Source of the DNA: Actinomadura rupiterrae
Lineage (GTDB): Bacteria; Actinomycetota; Actinomycetes; Streptosporangiales; Streptosporangiaceae
NCBI RefSeq assembly: GCF_024172125.1
Contig: NZ_JAMZEA010000008.1
Coordinates: 310,001 to 374,000, forward strand
DNA length: 64,000 nt
Direction of reading: 5' to 3'
The number at the start of each line of letters is the position of its first letter. Positions within the stretch are counted from its first letter, which is position 1. The notes below the pieces were generated by a model, which had not been told where the DNA came from, made no database searches, and worked only from the letters and a program-made list of their open reading frames with translations. A program made the translations under genes and the position numbers. Of this stretch, positions 33,702 through 42,519 are shown one piece after another.

Positions 33702-33922
33702 GGGCGGCGGTCCCGAGCAGCGCGTCCGGCCCGCATGCCAGCAGGGTAATCCCGGGCCGTCCGGATCCGGAAGATCACAGCCGCCGCGATCGCCCTGACC
33801 AGCAAGAACGAAGAGGGCCGCCGGGGCGGAGGGGACGCTCGGCGACCGGTCGCGCCCGGTCCGTGCGGCAGTGATCACATCCTGTGGACTTGCCAGGACG
33901 CGCGGTACTACGTATCTTTCAG

Positions 33923-33954
33923 ATGTATCGGGTCGATACATTCACTCGATACAT
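33923..33954. promoter_or_regulatory. probable PadR operator
   Basis: ATGTATCG and CGATACAT form a perfect 8-bp inverted repeat with a 3-nt spacer (33923-33941), followed by a third half-site CGATACAT at 33947-33954. It lies 41-72 nt before the PadR start, where a promoter is expected. The AT-rich half-sites stand out from the GC-rich surroundings. Confidence 0.65.
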
Positions 33955-33994
33955 CACATGGAGACATCGGCTCCGCGGACGACGGGACGGACTC

Positions 33995-34624
33995 ATGGCA
34001 GGCAAGAAGGGCGCGGGCGTGCTGGAGCTCGCCGTGCTCGGGCTGCTCCACGAGTCCCCGATGCACGGGTACGAGCTGCGCAAGCAGCTCAACATCCTGC
34101 TCGGCATGTTCCGCGCGTTCTCGTACGGCTCGCTGTACCCGTGCCTCAAGCAGCTCCTCGCCAAGGGGCTCATCGTCGAGGACCGGCCGAGCGAGCCGAA
34201 CGTGCCGCTCGCGCTGCAGAGCCGGCGCTCGAAGATCGTGTACAAGCTCACCGCCGACGGCAAGGAGCGGCTCCAGCAGCTGCTCACCGAGGCCGGCCCG
34301 GCGGCGTGGGAGGACGAGGGGTTCGGCGTGCACTTCGCCTTCTTCTCGCACACCCGCGCCGACGTGCGGCTGCGGATCCTCGAAGGCCGGCGCAGCCGGC
34401 TGGAGGAGCGCCTGGAGAGCGTGCGCGCCGCCCTGGCGCGGACCCGCGAGCGGGTCGACTCGTACACCCTTGAGCTGCAGAACCATGGACTTGAATCCGT
34501 CGAGCGCGAGGTCCGGTGGCTCAACGAGCTGATCGGCCGCGAGCGGGCGGAGCAGGAACAGGCAAGAACCAAAGAACGTCTACAGCAATCGATTCAGAAC
34601 ATGCCTCGGGAGACCGGCCGCTGA
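33995..34624 (+). CDS. PadR-family transcriptional regulator
   Basis: 209 residues. The winged helix spans 8-95: LELAVLGLLHESPMHGYELR, then FSYGSLYPCLKQLLAKGLIV and the wing KIVYKLTADGKERL. The C-terminal half is a long coiled coil (SRLEERLESVRAALARTRER onwards) that dimerises. ATG 33995 is the start. It should bind the ATGTATCG inverted repeats upstream and so control itself. It immediately precedes ino1 on the same strand, as PadR and ino1 are neighbours in mycobacteria, so it may also govern inositol synthesis. Confidence 0.9.
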   Translation: MAGKKGAGVLELAVLGLLHESPMHGYELRKQLNILLGMFRAFSYGSLYPCLKQLLAKGLIVEDRPSEPNVPLALQSRRSKIVYKLTADGKERLQQLLTEAGPAAWEDEGFGVHFAFFSHTRADVRLRILEGRRSRLEERLESVRAALARTRERVDSYTLELQNHGLESVEREVRWLNELIGRERAEQEQARTKERLQQSIQNMPRETGR

Positions 34625-34738
34625 GAGCGGCTCGGCCTCGAGAGGGACGGGTGAGCACCACCTCATGTCCCGCAGAGGTGGCGTTCGCCCTTCGGGGCGG
34701 GCGAGGATCGCAAACCGCTAAAGAGAAGGAGCAACCGG

Positions 34739-35818
34739 ATGGGTTCGGTGCGCGTAGCCATCGTGGGTGTGGGCAACTGCGCCTCTTCCCTCGTCCAGGG
34801 CGTCGAGTTCTACAAGGACGCGAGCCCCGAGACGCGTGTCCCCGGCCTCATGCACGTCCAGTTCGGCGAGTACCACGTCGGTGACGTCGAGTTCGTCGCC
34901 GCCTTCGACGTGGACGCCAAGAAGGTCGGCATGGACCTGTCCGAGGCGATCTTCGCGAGCGAGAACAACACCATCAAGTTCGCCGACGTCCCGCCGTCCG
35001 GCGTGACCGTCCAGCGCGGCCACACCTTCGACGGCCTCGGCGAGTACTACCGCGACATCATCGAGGAGTCGGACGCGCAGCCGGTCGACGTCGTCCAGGC
35101 CCTCAAGGACGCGCAGGTCGACGTCCTGGTGTCCTACCTGCCGGTGGGCTCTGAGGAGGCGGACCGCTTCTACGCGCAGTGCGCCATCGACGCCAAGGTC
35201 GCGTTCGTGAACGCGCTGCCGGTGTTCATCGCCTCCGACCCCGAGTGGGCCGCCAAGTTCACCGAGGCGGGCGTGCCGATCGTCGGCGACGACATCAAGT
35301 CCCAGGTCGGCGCGACCATCACGCACCGCGTGATGGCCAAGCTGTTCGAGGACCGCGGCGTTGAGCTGCTGCGCACCTACCAGCTCAACTTCGGCGGCAA
35401 CATGGACTTCATGAACATGCTGGAGCGCAAGCGCCTGCAGTCCAAGAAGATCTCCAAGACGCAGTCGGTCACCTCGCAGATCCCGCACGAGATGGCGAAG
35501 GCCGACGTGCACATCGGCCCGTCCGACCACGTGCCGTGGCTCGACGACCGCAAGTGGGCCTACGTCCGCCTGGAGGGCAAGTCCTTCGGCGACACCCCGC
35601 TGAACCTGGAGTACAAGCTGGAGGTCTGGGACTCCCCCAACTCCGCCGGCGTCATCATCGACGCGGTGCGCGCCGCCAAGATCGCCAAGGACCGCGGCAT
35701 CGGCGGCCCGATCCTGTCGGCCAGCTCCTACTTCATGAAGTCCCCGCCGGAGCAGTACTCCGACGACGACGCGCACGACGCCGTCGAGGCCTTCATCAAC
35801 GGCGAGCTCGACCGCTGA
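34739..35818 (+). CDS. ino1: inositol-3-phosphate synthase
   Basis: An NAD-dependent enzyme of 359 residues that cyclises glucose 6-phosphate to inositol 3-phosphate, the precursor of phosphatidylinositol and mycothiol. The Rossmann loop is VAIVGVGNCASSLVQG. Further family blocks are LPVGSEEADRFYAQCAIDAK, GDDIKSQVGATITHR, YQLNFGGNMDFMNM and KSFGDTPLNLEYKLEVWDSP. Length is that of the compact actinobacterial form. ATG 34739 follows AAGGAGC. The 114-nt gap after padR contains a small hairpin (TTCGCCC-TTCG-GGGCG) but no recognised riboswitch. A strong terminator follows. Confidence 0.96.
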   Translation: MGSVRVAIVGVGNCASSLVQGVEFYKDASPETRVPGLMHVQFGEYHVGDVEFVAAFDVDAKKVGMDLSEAIFASENNTIKFADVPPSGVTVQRGHTFDGLGEYYRDIIEESDAQPVDVVQALKDAQVDVLVSYLPVGSEEADRFYAQCAIDAKVAFVNALPVFIASDPEWAAKFTEAGVPIVGDDIKSQVGATITHRVMAKLFEDRGVELLRTYQLNFGGNMDFMNMLERKRLQSKKISKTQSVTSQIPHEMAKADVHIGPSDHVPWLDDRKWAYVRLEGKSFGDTPLNLEYKLEVWDSPNSAGVIIDAVRAAKIAKDRGIGGPILSASSYFMKSPPEQYSDDDAHDAVEAFINGELDR

Positions 35819-35897
35819 CCTCCGTCCCCGCGACGGCGCGCGGCTGAGGCGCCTGGCTGAGGCCGCCGCGAGCGCTCGATCCAAGATCGACAGAGTG

Positions 35898-35935
35898 ACC
35901 CCTGATGGGATTCGTCCCGTCAGGGGTTGTTTTGT
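35898..35935 (+). terminator. Rho-independent terminator of ino1
   Basis: ACCCCTGATGGGA and TCCCGTCAGGGGT form a 13-bp stem with one mismatch around TTCG, followed by TGTTTTGTTT. The T-rich tail makes it a classical terminator. Confidence 0.85.
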
Positions 35936-36019
35936 TTCATAGGAAAATCGGGATACAGCACCCGTAGTCACGCTCCGGCCCTACCCTGGCACCCCGCGTG
36001 ACATTTTCGGGAGGCTCCG

Positions 36020-38164
36020 ATGGCAGCACCGGCGTGGCACCCCACGCCCCGCCCAGACCACCCCCACGACCCCGACTTCCACCCGTCCGAACCCGGCCCG
36101 CCGGACCTGCTGGAACCCCACACACGATCCGGTCCGAACGACACGACCGGCCCCGAGCCTGAGCCCACCTCCGGCGGCGGGCGAGCAGCACGGCGGCGCG
36201 AGGCGCGGCAACGGCTGGCGCGGCAACACGAGACGCGACGGCAGGAGGCGCGGCGACGGGAAGCGCGGCGGCAGGAGGCGCGACGGCAGGAAACGCGGCG
36301 ACGCGAGACGCTGCGAGGCGGGACGCGGCGGCGGGAGGGGTGGCGGCGGGCGCGGTCCGGGCCGGTGATCGCGCTGGTCACGGGCGTGACGGCGCTGGCG
36401 GCCGGGTGCGCGTGGCCCGGGCCGGACGACCCGACCCACGCCGGCGTCCCCCGGGACGGCGGGACGCTGCGGGTGGTCGGCTCGTCCGACGTGGAGCACC
36501 TGGACCCGGCGTCGGCGTCGAGCGTCGGCTCGCGCGGCCTGGACCGGACGTTCGCGCGCACGCTGTTCGGGACGGTCGCGTCCAACACGTTCGCCGAGAC
36601 CGTCCCGGTGCACCCGGACGTCGCCGAGCGGCTCCCCACCCGCGCGAACGGCGGCATCAGCGCGGACGGCCTGACCTACACCGTGCGCCTCCGGGGCGAC
36701 GCGATGTGGGACACCAAGCCGCCCCGCCCTGTCACCGCGCGCGACTTCGTGCGCGGGTTCAAGCGCCTGTGCAACCCGGCCTCGCCATCCAGCGGGATGG
36801 GGTACTTCACCGCGACGCTGCGCGGCATGGACGCCTACTGCCGCGGTTACATGCAGCTCGGCGCGCAGGGCATCGCGGCGTCCACCCCCGGCGCGGACGG
36901 CAGGACCGCCGCCGCGTTCGCCGCCTACCAGAACGGGCACGGCATCGAGGGCGTCCGGGCGAAGGACTCCCGCACGCTGGTGTTCCGGCTGGTCAGGCCG
37001 GCCTCGGACTTCCTGAACCTGCTCACGCTCGGGTACACCGCCGCGGCGCCGCAGGAGTACGACGCCTACGTGCCGGACGGCCCGGTCTTCCGGCAGCACA
37101 CCGTCTCGGACGGTCCGTACCGGATCACCGAGTACCGTCCGAACACGACCTACCTGCTCACCCGCAACCCGGCATGGCGTACCGGGAGCGACCCGCTGCG
37201 CGAGCAGCACGTCGACCGCATCAGGATCACGCTCGGGCAGGACTCCCCCGAGGCGGTCCAGCAGCAGCTGGAGCTGGGCACGGCCGACCTGGCCTGGGAC
37301 CAGCCCGTGCCGACCTCGGCGCTGCCCCGGCTGCGCGCCTCGCGCGACGCCCGGTTCGCCGTCCGGGACGCGCCGTCGACCAGCCCGTACCTGGTGTTCA
37401 ACCTGCGCAGCCCGAACAACGGGCGCGCGCTGGCGAACCGGAACGTGCGCCGCGCCCTCGCCTACGCGGTGGACCGCTCCGCCCTGGTCAAGATCGTGGG
37501 CGGACCGGACGTGGCGCGCCCGCTGCACACGGTCATCCCGCCGGGCACGACCGGGTACGCGCCCGCCGACCCGTTCCCGACGCCCGGCGACTCCGGCGAC
37601 CCCGCCACCTGCCGCCGCCTGCTCGCCTCGGCAGGCTATCCGCGGGGTCTGACACTCCGGTTCCCGTACCGGGTGAACAGCGTGCACAAGCTGATCGCCG
37701 AGTCGCTGCACCAGAACCTCGCGGCCTGCGGCGTCCAGACCGTCCTGACCCCGGACACCGCGGGCGACTTCTACGGCCGGACGCTCTCGGACCCGCAGCG
37801 CGGCGCGGCCGGCCAGTGGGACATCGCCGCTCCCGGCTGGACGCCCGACTGGTACGGCACGAACGGCCGCTCGGTGCTGCTGCCGCTGCTGTCGGGCCGG
37901 ACGCTCGGCCCCGGGTCCACCAACTACGGCGGCTACGCCGACCAGCAGGTGGACGACCTGATCGACCAGGCGCTCACCACGACGTCGGAGTCGAAGGCGG
38001 CCGACCTGTGGCGCCGCGCCGACCAGATGGTCACGCAGGACGCCGCGATCCTGCCGCTCCTCGACCGGAAGTACACCGTCTTCACGTCCTCCCGCGTCCG
38101 GAACGCCCTGTTCCTCCCGATCGCCGCCGGCTACGACTACACCCGCATCTACCTGGCCCAATAG
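36020..38164 (+). CDS. peptide-type ABC transporter substrate-binding lipoprotein (SBP family 5)
   Basis: 714 residues. The ATG 36020 follows GGGAGG by 6 nt. The first 111 residues are hydrophilic; residues 55-111 are Arg/Glu/Gln repeats (RRQEARRREARRQEARRQET). Only then comes a hydrophobic stretch with the lipobox LAAGC, lipid Cys130. The mature protein follows SBP_bac_5: GGTLRVVGSSDVEHLDPASA, SADGLTYTVRLR, ARDFVRGFKRL, and a C-terminal QVDDLIDQAL block. It would bind peptides or similar ligands outside the membrane. No permease or ATPase genes lie nearby. The long extension before the signal sequence is very unusual for a lipoprotein. Confidence 0.88.
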   Translation: MAAPAWHPTPRPDHPHDPDFHPSEPGPPDLLEPHTRSGPNDTTGPEPEPTSGGGRAARRREARQRLARQHETRRQEARRREARRQEARRQETRRRETLRGGTRRREGWRRARSGPVIALVTGVTALAAGCAWPGPDDPTHAGVPRDGGTLRVVGSSDVEHLDPASASSVGSRGLDRTFARTLFGTVASNTFAETVPVHPDVAERLPTRANGGISADGLTYTVRLRGDAMWDTKPPRPVTARDFVRGFKRLCNPASPSSGMGYFTATLRGMDAYCRGYMQLGAQGIAASTPGADGRTAAAFAAYQNGHGIEGVRAKDSRTLVFRLVRPASDFLNLLTLGYTAAAPQEYDAYVPDGPVFRQHTVSDGPYRITEYRPNTTYLLTRNPAWRTGSDPLREQHVDRIRITLGQDSPEAVQQQLELGTADLAWDQPVPTSALPRLRASRDARFAVRDAPSTSPYLVFNLRSPNNGRALANRNVRRALAYAVDRSALVKIVGGPDVARPLHTVIPPGTTGYAPADPFPTPGDSGDPATCRRLLASAGYPRGLTLRFPYRVNSVHKLIAESLHQNLAACGVQTVLTPDTAGDFYGRTLSDPQRGAAGQWDIAAPGWTPDWYGTNGRSVLLPLLSGRTLGPGSTNYGGYADQQVDDLIDQALTTTSESKAADLWRRADQMVTQDAAILPLLDRKYTVFTSSRVRNALFLPIAAGYDYTRIYLAQ

Positions 38165-38192
38165 CCCGAAAACGACGCTGTGCGACCAAATC

Positions 38193-38571
38193 TCAGTGGA
38201 GCTGGGCCGGTTGGGGGTCGGCGGCCTGGGTGGTGCGGGTGATGGTGCGCTCCAGGAGCGCTCGTGCGCGGGCGATCTCGTCGGCCTTCTCGTCCAGGGC
38301 GGTGAGCTGGGCGCGGAGCTTGTCCAGGACGCCCGGGCACGCGCGGAGGCCGCCGTCGCCTTCCGAGCAGGGCAGCAGCTGGCGGATGAGGCGGCTGGGC
38401 AGACCGGCCGCGAGCAGCGCGCGCACCTGCCGGACGGTCTCCGCGACCGACTCGTCATAGTCGCGGTAGCCGTTCGGCAGGCGGCGCGACTGGAAGAACC
38501 CCCTGCTCCTCGTAGTAGCGCAGCAGCCGTTCGCTGACTCCGGTACGGCGAGCGAGTTCCCCGATCAGCAA
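38193..38571 (-). pseudogene. MerR-family regulator, interrupted by a one-base frameshift
   Basis: From TTG 38571 (AAGGGA upstream) the frame reads LLIGELARRTGVSERLLRYY then EEQG, a canonical MerR helix-turn-helix. At a run of five C on the plus strand (38499-38503) the frame breaks. The continuation in the next frame is SRRLPNGYRDYDESVAETVR, ALLAAGLPSRLIRQLLPCSE and a coiled-coil tail to 38193. Removing one G from the run gives an intact protein of about 125 residues. It is divergent from the amidohydrolase gene, which it probably regulates if intact. Real mutation or homopolymer error cannot be told apart here. Confidence 0.85.
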
Positions 38572-38707
38572 CGGCGCGTCCCTTCTCGTAAGCGGTCGGC
38601 GGGCTCGAAGCGGCCCGGCGGTCGGGCTTGACCTTCCAACCGTGTGAAGGGGCAACAGTGGGCCGCGCGGGCGCATTCCGGCGTCCGCGGGACCTCCTGG
38701 AGGCACC

Positions 38708-39508
38708 TTGATCATCGATGCGCACGGCCATGTCCACGACCCTGTGGGCGAGCACATCGCCCTGCTGGACGAGGCGGGCGTCGACCGCGCGGTGCTCTTC
38801 CCGACGCGTCCGCACCCGGAGCGCGCGCCGGATCTGGCGTCGCTGCAGCGCGAGTTCGCGGTCCTCGACGACGCCCTCAACGGACGGACCGACGAGGGCC
38901 CGGCCTTCGCCCGGGCATTGGACGAACTGGACGCCGCGCTCGCCGCGCATCCTGACCGTTTCCTCGGTTTCGGCCCGGTGCCGCTCAGCCTCCCGGCCGA
39001 CCGGATCGGCGCCTGGGTCGAGCGGGAGATCGCCGGACGCGGGCTCCGCGGCATCGGCGAGCTGACCCCGCCGCCCGGACGCGCCGACCTCCTCGGTCCC
39101 GTCCTGCGCGCCGCCGCCGAGCATGACGGCCTGCCCGTCGTCGTGCACGGCTTCGCTCCGACGACGGCGGGCGACCTGCGCACGCTCGCCCGGCTCGCGG
39201 CCGAGTATCCGCAGGTCCCGCTCGTGGTGAGCCAGCTCGGCGGGTTGAACTGGATGGACGCCGTGGGGCTCGTCCGCGATACCCCCAGTATGTATCTGGA
39301 GCTGTCCACGTCCCCGACGGTCATCGCGGTCCGGATGGCCGTGGCCGAGATCCCCGGGCGCACGCTGTTCGGGTCGGACGCGCCCTACGGAGATCCCCTG
39401 GTCACGCGCATGATGATCGAGCGGGTGACGCCGTCCGGCGAGGTGTGCGACCGGGTGCTCGGCGGCACCGCCGCGGCCCTGCTCGGCCTGGACCGAGAAC
39501 CGGGGTGA
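38708..39508 (+). CDS. amidohydrolase-family (PF04909-like) metal hydrolase
   Basis: 266 residues from TTG 38708 with a GGAGG site 5 nt upstream. A TIM-barrel hydrolase: the first strand has IIDAHGHVHD with the metal HxH, the middle has LPVVVHGFAPTT with a further His, and the end has LFGSDAPYGDP with the catalytic Asp. Family members hydrolyse or decarboxylate aromatic and cyclic substrates. The substrate is unknown. It is divergent from the merR gene with 136 nt between starts. Confidence 0.8.
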   Translation: MIIDAHGHVHDPVGEHIALLDEAGVDRAVLFPTRPHPERAPDLASLQREFAVLDDALNGRTDEGPAFARALDELDAALAAHPDRFLGFGPVPLSLPADRIGAWVEREIAGRGLRGIGELTPPPGRADLLGPVLRAAAEHDGLPVVVHGFAPTTAGDLRTLARLAAEYPQVPLVVSQLGGLNWMDAVGLVRDTPSMYLELSTSPTVIAVRMAVAEIPGRTLFGSDAPYGDPLVTRMMIERVTPSGEVCDRVLGGTAAALLGLDREPG

Positions 39509-39599
39509 GATAGGGCGAACCCTTGTGGAATGGGAGGTTTCGACGGCGTCGGTGGGGTATCGTCCTCCGCTCCGGATGATCAACTGGAAGCGGGGACGC

Positions 39600-40274
39600 A
39601 TGCCCGTGCGGCCGAACGCCTACGAGGCCCGGTGGTACGCGCTGTGCGCCGCGCTCGACGAGCATCCCGAGATCAAGGTCCGCTACCGGATCGACGGCGG
39701 CCTCGACCCCCGGTTCGACGACGCCGAGGCGGCCTGGACGGCCGTCATGGGCCATGAATCGGCACCCGACGGGCTGGCGGCCTGCTTCCACCGGTTCCGG
39801 GAGCTGGGACGCCAGTGGGACTCGCTGCATGACGGCACGGGCGGCGAGTTCTTCCTGACGGACCTCGCGCACGCGCGCCCGCAGGCGTACGAGTCGTGGA
39901 TCGAGTCCTGGAAGGGCGGCGAGCGCTTCCCATCCTCGGAGCTGCGCATCATCGACGAGCACCCGGTCACCGGAACGGGGAGCTATGCCGGGATCCGGCT
40001 GCGTCCGGACGGCGCGGAGCCGGAGCTGTGGTGGTCCACGATCCGGTACGCGGACTGGCAGCTGGACCTCGGATACCGCCAGTACCTGGACACCCTGCTG
40101 CTGACCCGCGGCGCGTTCGGCTGGCAGTTCCTCTTCACTGGCGCGCCGCTCGGGTCGGAGGAGTTCGACGCGCTGCGCGAGCGGCTGGCGCGGACGCTCG
40201 ACGAGCTGCCCGTGCTGTTCCCCGAGGACGACTTCACCCTGCTCAGGCGGCGTTTCGAGGAGCGTCGGCGATGA
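39600..40274 (+). CDS. conserved hypothetical protein
   Basis: 224 residues from ATG 39600 with GGGGA just upstream; an in-frame GTG at 39525 and ATG at 39576 would add up to 25 residues. It is a soluble acidic protein rich in Trp and Tyr (EARWYALCAALDEHPEIKVR, RYADWQLDLGYRQYLDTLLL, WQFLFTGAPLGSEEFDALRE). No signal peptide, membrane helix or catalytic motif is visible and no family is recognised. Its 3' end overlaps the convergent MFS gene by 32 nt. Confidence 0.7.
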   Translation: MPVRPNAYEARWYALCAALDEHPEIKVRYRIDGGLDPRFDDAEAAWTAVMGHESAPDGLAACFHRFRELGRQWDSLHDGTGGEFFLTDLAHARPQAYESWIESWKGGERFPSSELRIIDEHPVTGTGSYAGIRLRPDGAEPELWWSTIRYADWQLDLGYRQYLDTLLLTRGAFGWQFLFTGAPLGSEEFDALRERLARTLDELPVLFPEDDFTLLRRRFEERRR

Positions 40275-41535
40275 CCGGGACGCGGTTGGACGCCGTCCGG
40301 TAGATCAGCGCGCCCAGCACGTACACCGCCGCGACGCCGACGACCGTGCCGGACGACACGCCGCTCACCGGCAGCCAGCTCGCGGCGAGCGCGGCCGAGG
40401 CGGCGAAGGCGGCGTTGAAGAGCATGTCGTAGACGGCGAAGACCCGTCCCCGGTAGGCGTCCTCGACGGTCTCCTGGAGGATCGTGTCCACGCACAGCTT
40501 CACGCCCTGCGACGAGACGCCGAGCGCGAACGACATCGCCGCCCACGGCGCCTCGGCGAACGGCAGCCCGAGGACGAGCACGACGGCGCCGCCGCCCGCG
40601 AGCAGCAGCGAGATCCAGGCGGGTTTGGTGATCCGCCGGACGGCCGCCGGTGTGATGACCGCGGCGGCGAAGTAGCCCGCGCCGGTCACGCCGAGCATCA
40701 CGGCCGCGACGCGCAGGCCGTCCTCGGCGTTGCCGGTGAAGTGGCCGCGGCACAGCAGCAGCGTCTGCATCAGCACCACGCCGTACAGGAACCGGTGGAA
40801 CGAGATCGCACCGAGTGCGAGCCCCGCCGGACGGAGCCGGACGATGTGCCGCGCGCCGTCCACCAGGCCGTGCAGCACCTCCCGGGCCGTCCCGCCGCCG
40901 GACGTCTCGCCGGCGTGCGGGCCGAGCAGGTCGCGCGGCAGCAGCGCGGCGAGCGCCCCGGCGGCCAGGAACAGCACGGCGGCGACCACGAGGATGGACG
41001 CGGTGCCGTGCGGACCGCCGCCGAACGCGCCGCGCAGGAGGTAGGCGAGGCCGCCGCCCGCGAACGCGGCGATCGTCCCCGACGTCACGGCGAAGGCGTT
41101 GGCGGTGACGAGCTGCTCGCGCCGCACCACGTGCGGGAGCGCCGCCGACAGCGCGGCGAGGAAGAAGCGGTTCACGCCGAGCACGACCAGGCCCCCGATG
41201 AAGAAGGGCAGGCCGTCCTCGTCCACGCCGACCATCACCGCGACGAGCAGCACGACGGCCGCGCGCAGCACCGGCGCCCACACCAGGATCTGCCGCCGCC
41301 GCCAGCGGTCGAGGAACACCCCGGCGAAAGGGCCGAGCGCCGAGTACGGCAGCAGCGTGACCGCGAACGCGGCCGCGGCCTTCGCCGCGGACGCCTGCCG
41401 CTCCGGCGAGAAGAAGACGTATCCGGCGAGCGCGACCTGGAAGACGCCGTCGGTGAGCTGCGAGACGAGGCGCGTGGCGTACAGGCGGCGGAAGTACCGC
41501 TCACCCAGGATCCCCCGCAGCTCACCCGCCCTCAT
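40243..41535 (-). CDS. MFS transporter
   Basis: 430 residues with twelve predicted membrane helices. The N-terminal half includes RLVSQLTDGVFQVALAGYVF and the loop 2-3 motif GPFAGVFLDRWRRRQIL, which is the MFS motif A. The pattern resembles the MFS_3/enterobactin-exporter-like group. Export of a small molecule driven by the proton gradient is likely; the substrate is unknown. It starts at ATG 41535 and ends convergently overlapping the hypothetical gene. Confidence 0.85.
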   Translation of the reverse strand: MRAGELRGILGERYFRRLYATRLVSQLTDGVFQVALAGYVFFSPERQASAAKAAAAFAVTLLPYSALGPFAGVFLDRWRRRQILVWAPVLRAAVVLLVAVMVGVDEDGLPFFIGGLVVLGVNRFFLAALSAALPHVVRREQLVTANAFAVTSGTIAAFAGGGLAYLLRGAFGGGPHGTASILVVAAVLFLAAGALAALLPRDLLGPHAGETSGGGTAREVLHGLVDGARHIVRLRPAGLALGAISFHRFLYGVVLMQTLLLCRGHFTGNAEDGLRVAAVMLGVTGAGYFAAAVITPAAVRRITKPAWISLLLAGGGAVVLVLGLPFAEAPWAAMSFALGVSSQGVKLCVDTILQETVEDAYRGRVFAVYDMLFNAAFAASAALAASWLPVSGVSSGTVVGVAAVYVLGALIYRTASNRVPVIADAPRNAA

Positions 41536-41790
41536 CCGCTCACTGTAGTCACGCCCGGACGCGCCCGGGCTCCCTCGCCCCCGTGAACGGGCCTCCGGGG
41601 CCGCGGGTTCAATCCCGGCTGCTAGCGGTCAGCGTCCTCGACAGCGTCCGGACGGGCGGCCCACAATCGTCGGCACCGGCATATCCGCCGGTCAACGACG
41701 GTTCCGGCCCCTCCGGCCGGCCGCCTCCCCGCCGCTCGGGACGGCTTCCCCGGCGGCTCCTCACCGACTCCTCCAGCAAGGAGACCAGCC

Positions 41791-42450
41791 ATGCCCGCAT
41801 CCCGAAAACCCGTCCTCGCGGCCGCCGCCTGCGCCGCGCTCGTCAGCTCGCTCACCGGCCTGGGGGTCGCCCGGGCCGCCGCGCCCACGTTCACCGTCAG
41901 CCCGGGCGGCGCGTTCTCCGGAACGGCCACCGGCACCTCCACCCAGGCGTTCCCCGCCTCGCTCCGTGACGCCGACACCAACTCGCAGGTGCTGTGCAGC
42001 GGCTTCTCCGTCGCCGGGAGCCTCCGCTCCGGGACGGGCCTGCCCGGCGCGAACATCGGCACGATGACCGGCCTGTCCTTCACCGGATGCACCGACCGGG
42101 TCGCCTTCACGGTGAACACGCACGTCTCGGCGTCCACCCCGTCCACCGTCAACGCCAACACGTTCGCGAGCGGGACGACCGTCGGGACGGTGAGCATCAG
42201 CTCCATCACGCTCGACGGGTCGAACGGCTGCCACATCCTCGTCACGGGACGCGCCGGCGCGCCCGGATTCACCGAGTTCGCCTACGCGGACGCGAACGCG
42301 CGCCTCAGCTTCAACGAGGGCAACCTCGTGGTCGCCTCGATCACGAGCGCCTGCCGCCACTTCGCCGTCGGTGACATCTTCGAGCTCACCGGCGGCATCG
42401 CCCCTACCGCCGTCACGATCGCACCGGGGCAGACCATCACGTCCCCGTGA
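41791..42450 (+). CDS. secreted beta-rich protein of unknown function
   Basis: 219 residues. ATG 41791 follows CAAGGAGACC. The signal peptide MPASRKPVLAAAACAALVSS ends near ARA-AAP. The mature part is rich in Thr, Ser, Gly and short beta strands (TFTVSPGGAFSGTATGTS, TVGTVSISSITLDGS) with four cysteines (VLCSGF, TGCTDR, NGCHIL, SACRHF) likely to form two disulfides. Proteins of this look are common as secreted actinomycete proteins without assigned role. No anchoring signal is seen. Confidence 0.75.
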   Translation: MPASRKPVLAAAACAALVSSLTGLGVARAAAPTFTVSPGGAFSGTATGTSTQAFPASLRDADTNSQVLCSGFSVAGSLRSGTGLPGANIGTMTGLSFTGCTDRVAFTVNTHVSASTPSTVNANTFASGTTVGTVSISSITLDGSNGCHILVTGRAGAPGFTEFAYADANARLSFNEGNLVVASITSACRHFAVGDIFELTGGIAPTAVTIAPGQTITSP

Positions 42451-42465
42451 CCGATCAGCGCTGAG

Positions 42466-42500
42466 CCCCGGGGTGTCCGATAGGACGCGGAACCCCGAGG
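42466..42500. terminator. probable bidirectional terminator between secreted protein and bioA
   Basis: CCCCGGGGT and ACCCCGAGG pair with one mismatch, enclosing an inner GTCC-GATA-GGAC hairpin, between the convergent stops at 42450 and 42520. Confidence 0.45.
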
Positions 42501-42519
42501 CCACCGGTCGGGCGCGCCC

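Noticed and set aside
34682..34738. Possible riboswitch upstream of ino1.
   Set aside because: Only one small TTCG hairpin is visible, and no known riboswitch consensus could be matched.
41601..41625. A GCGGGTTCAATCCCGGC segment resembling a tRNA T-arm.
   Set aside because: No matching acceptor, D-arm or anticodon stem could be built around it, and one T-stem pair mismatches.
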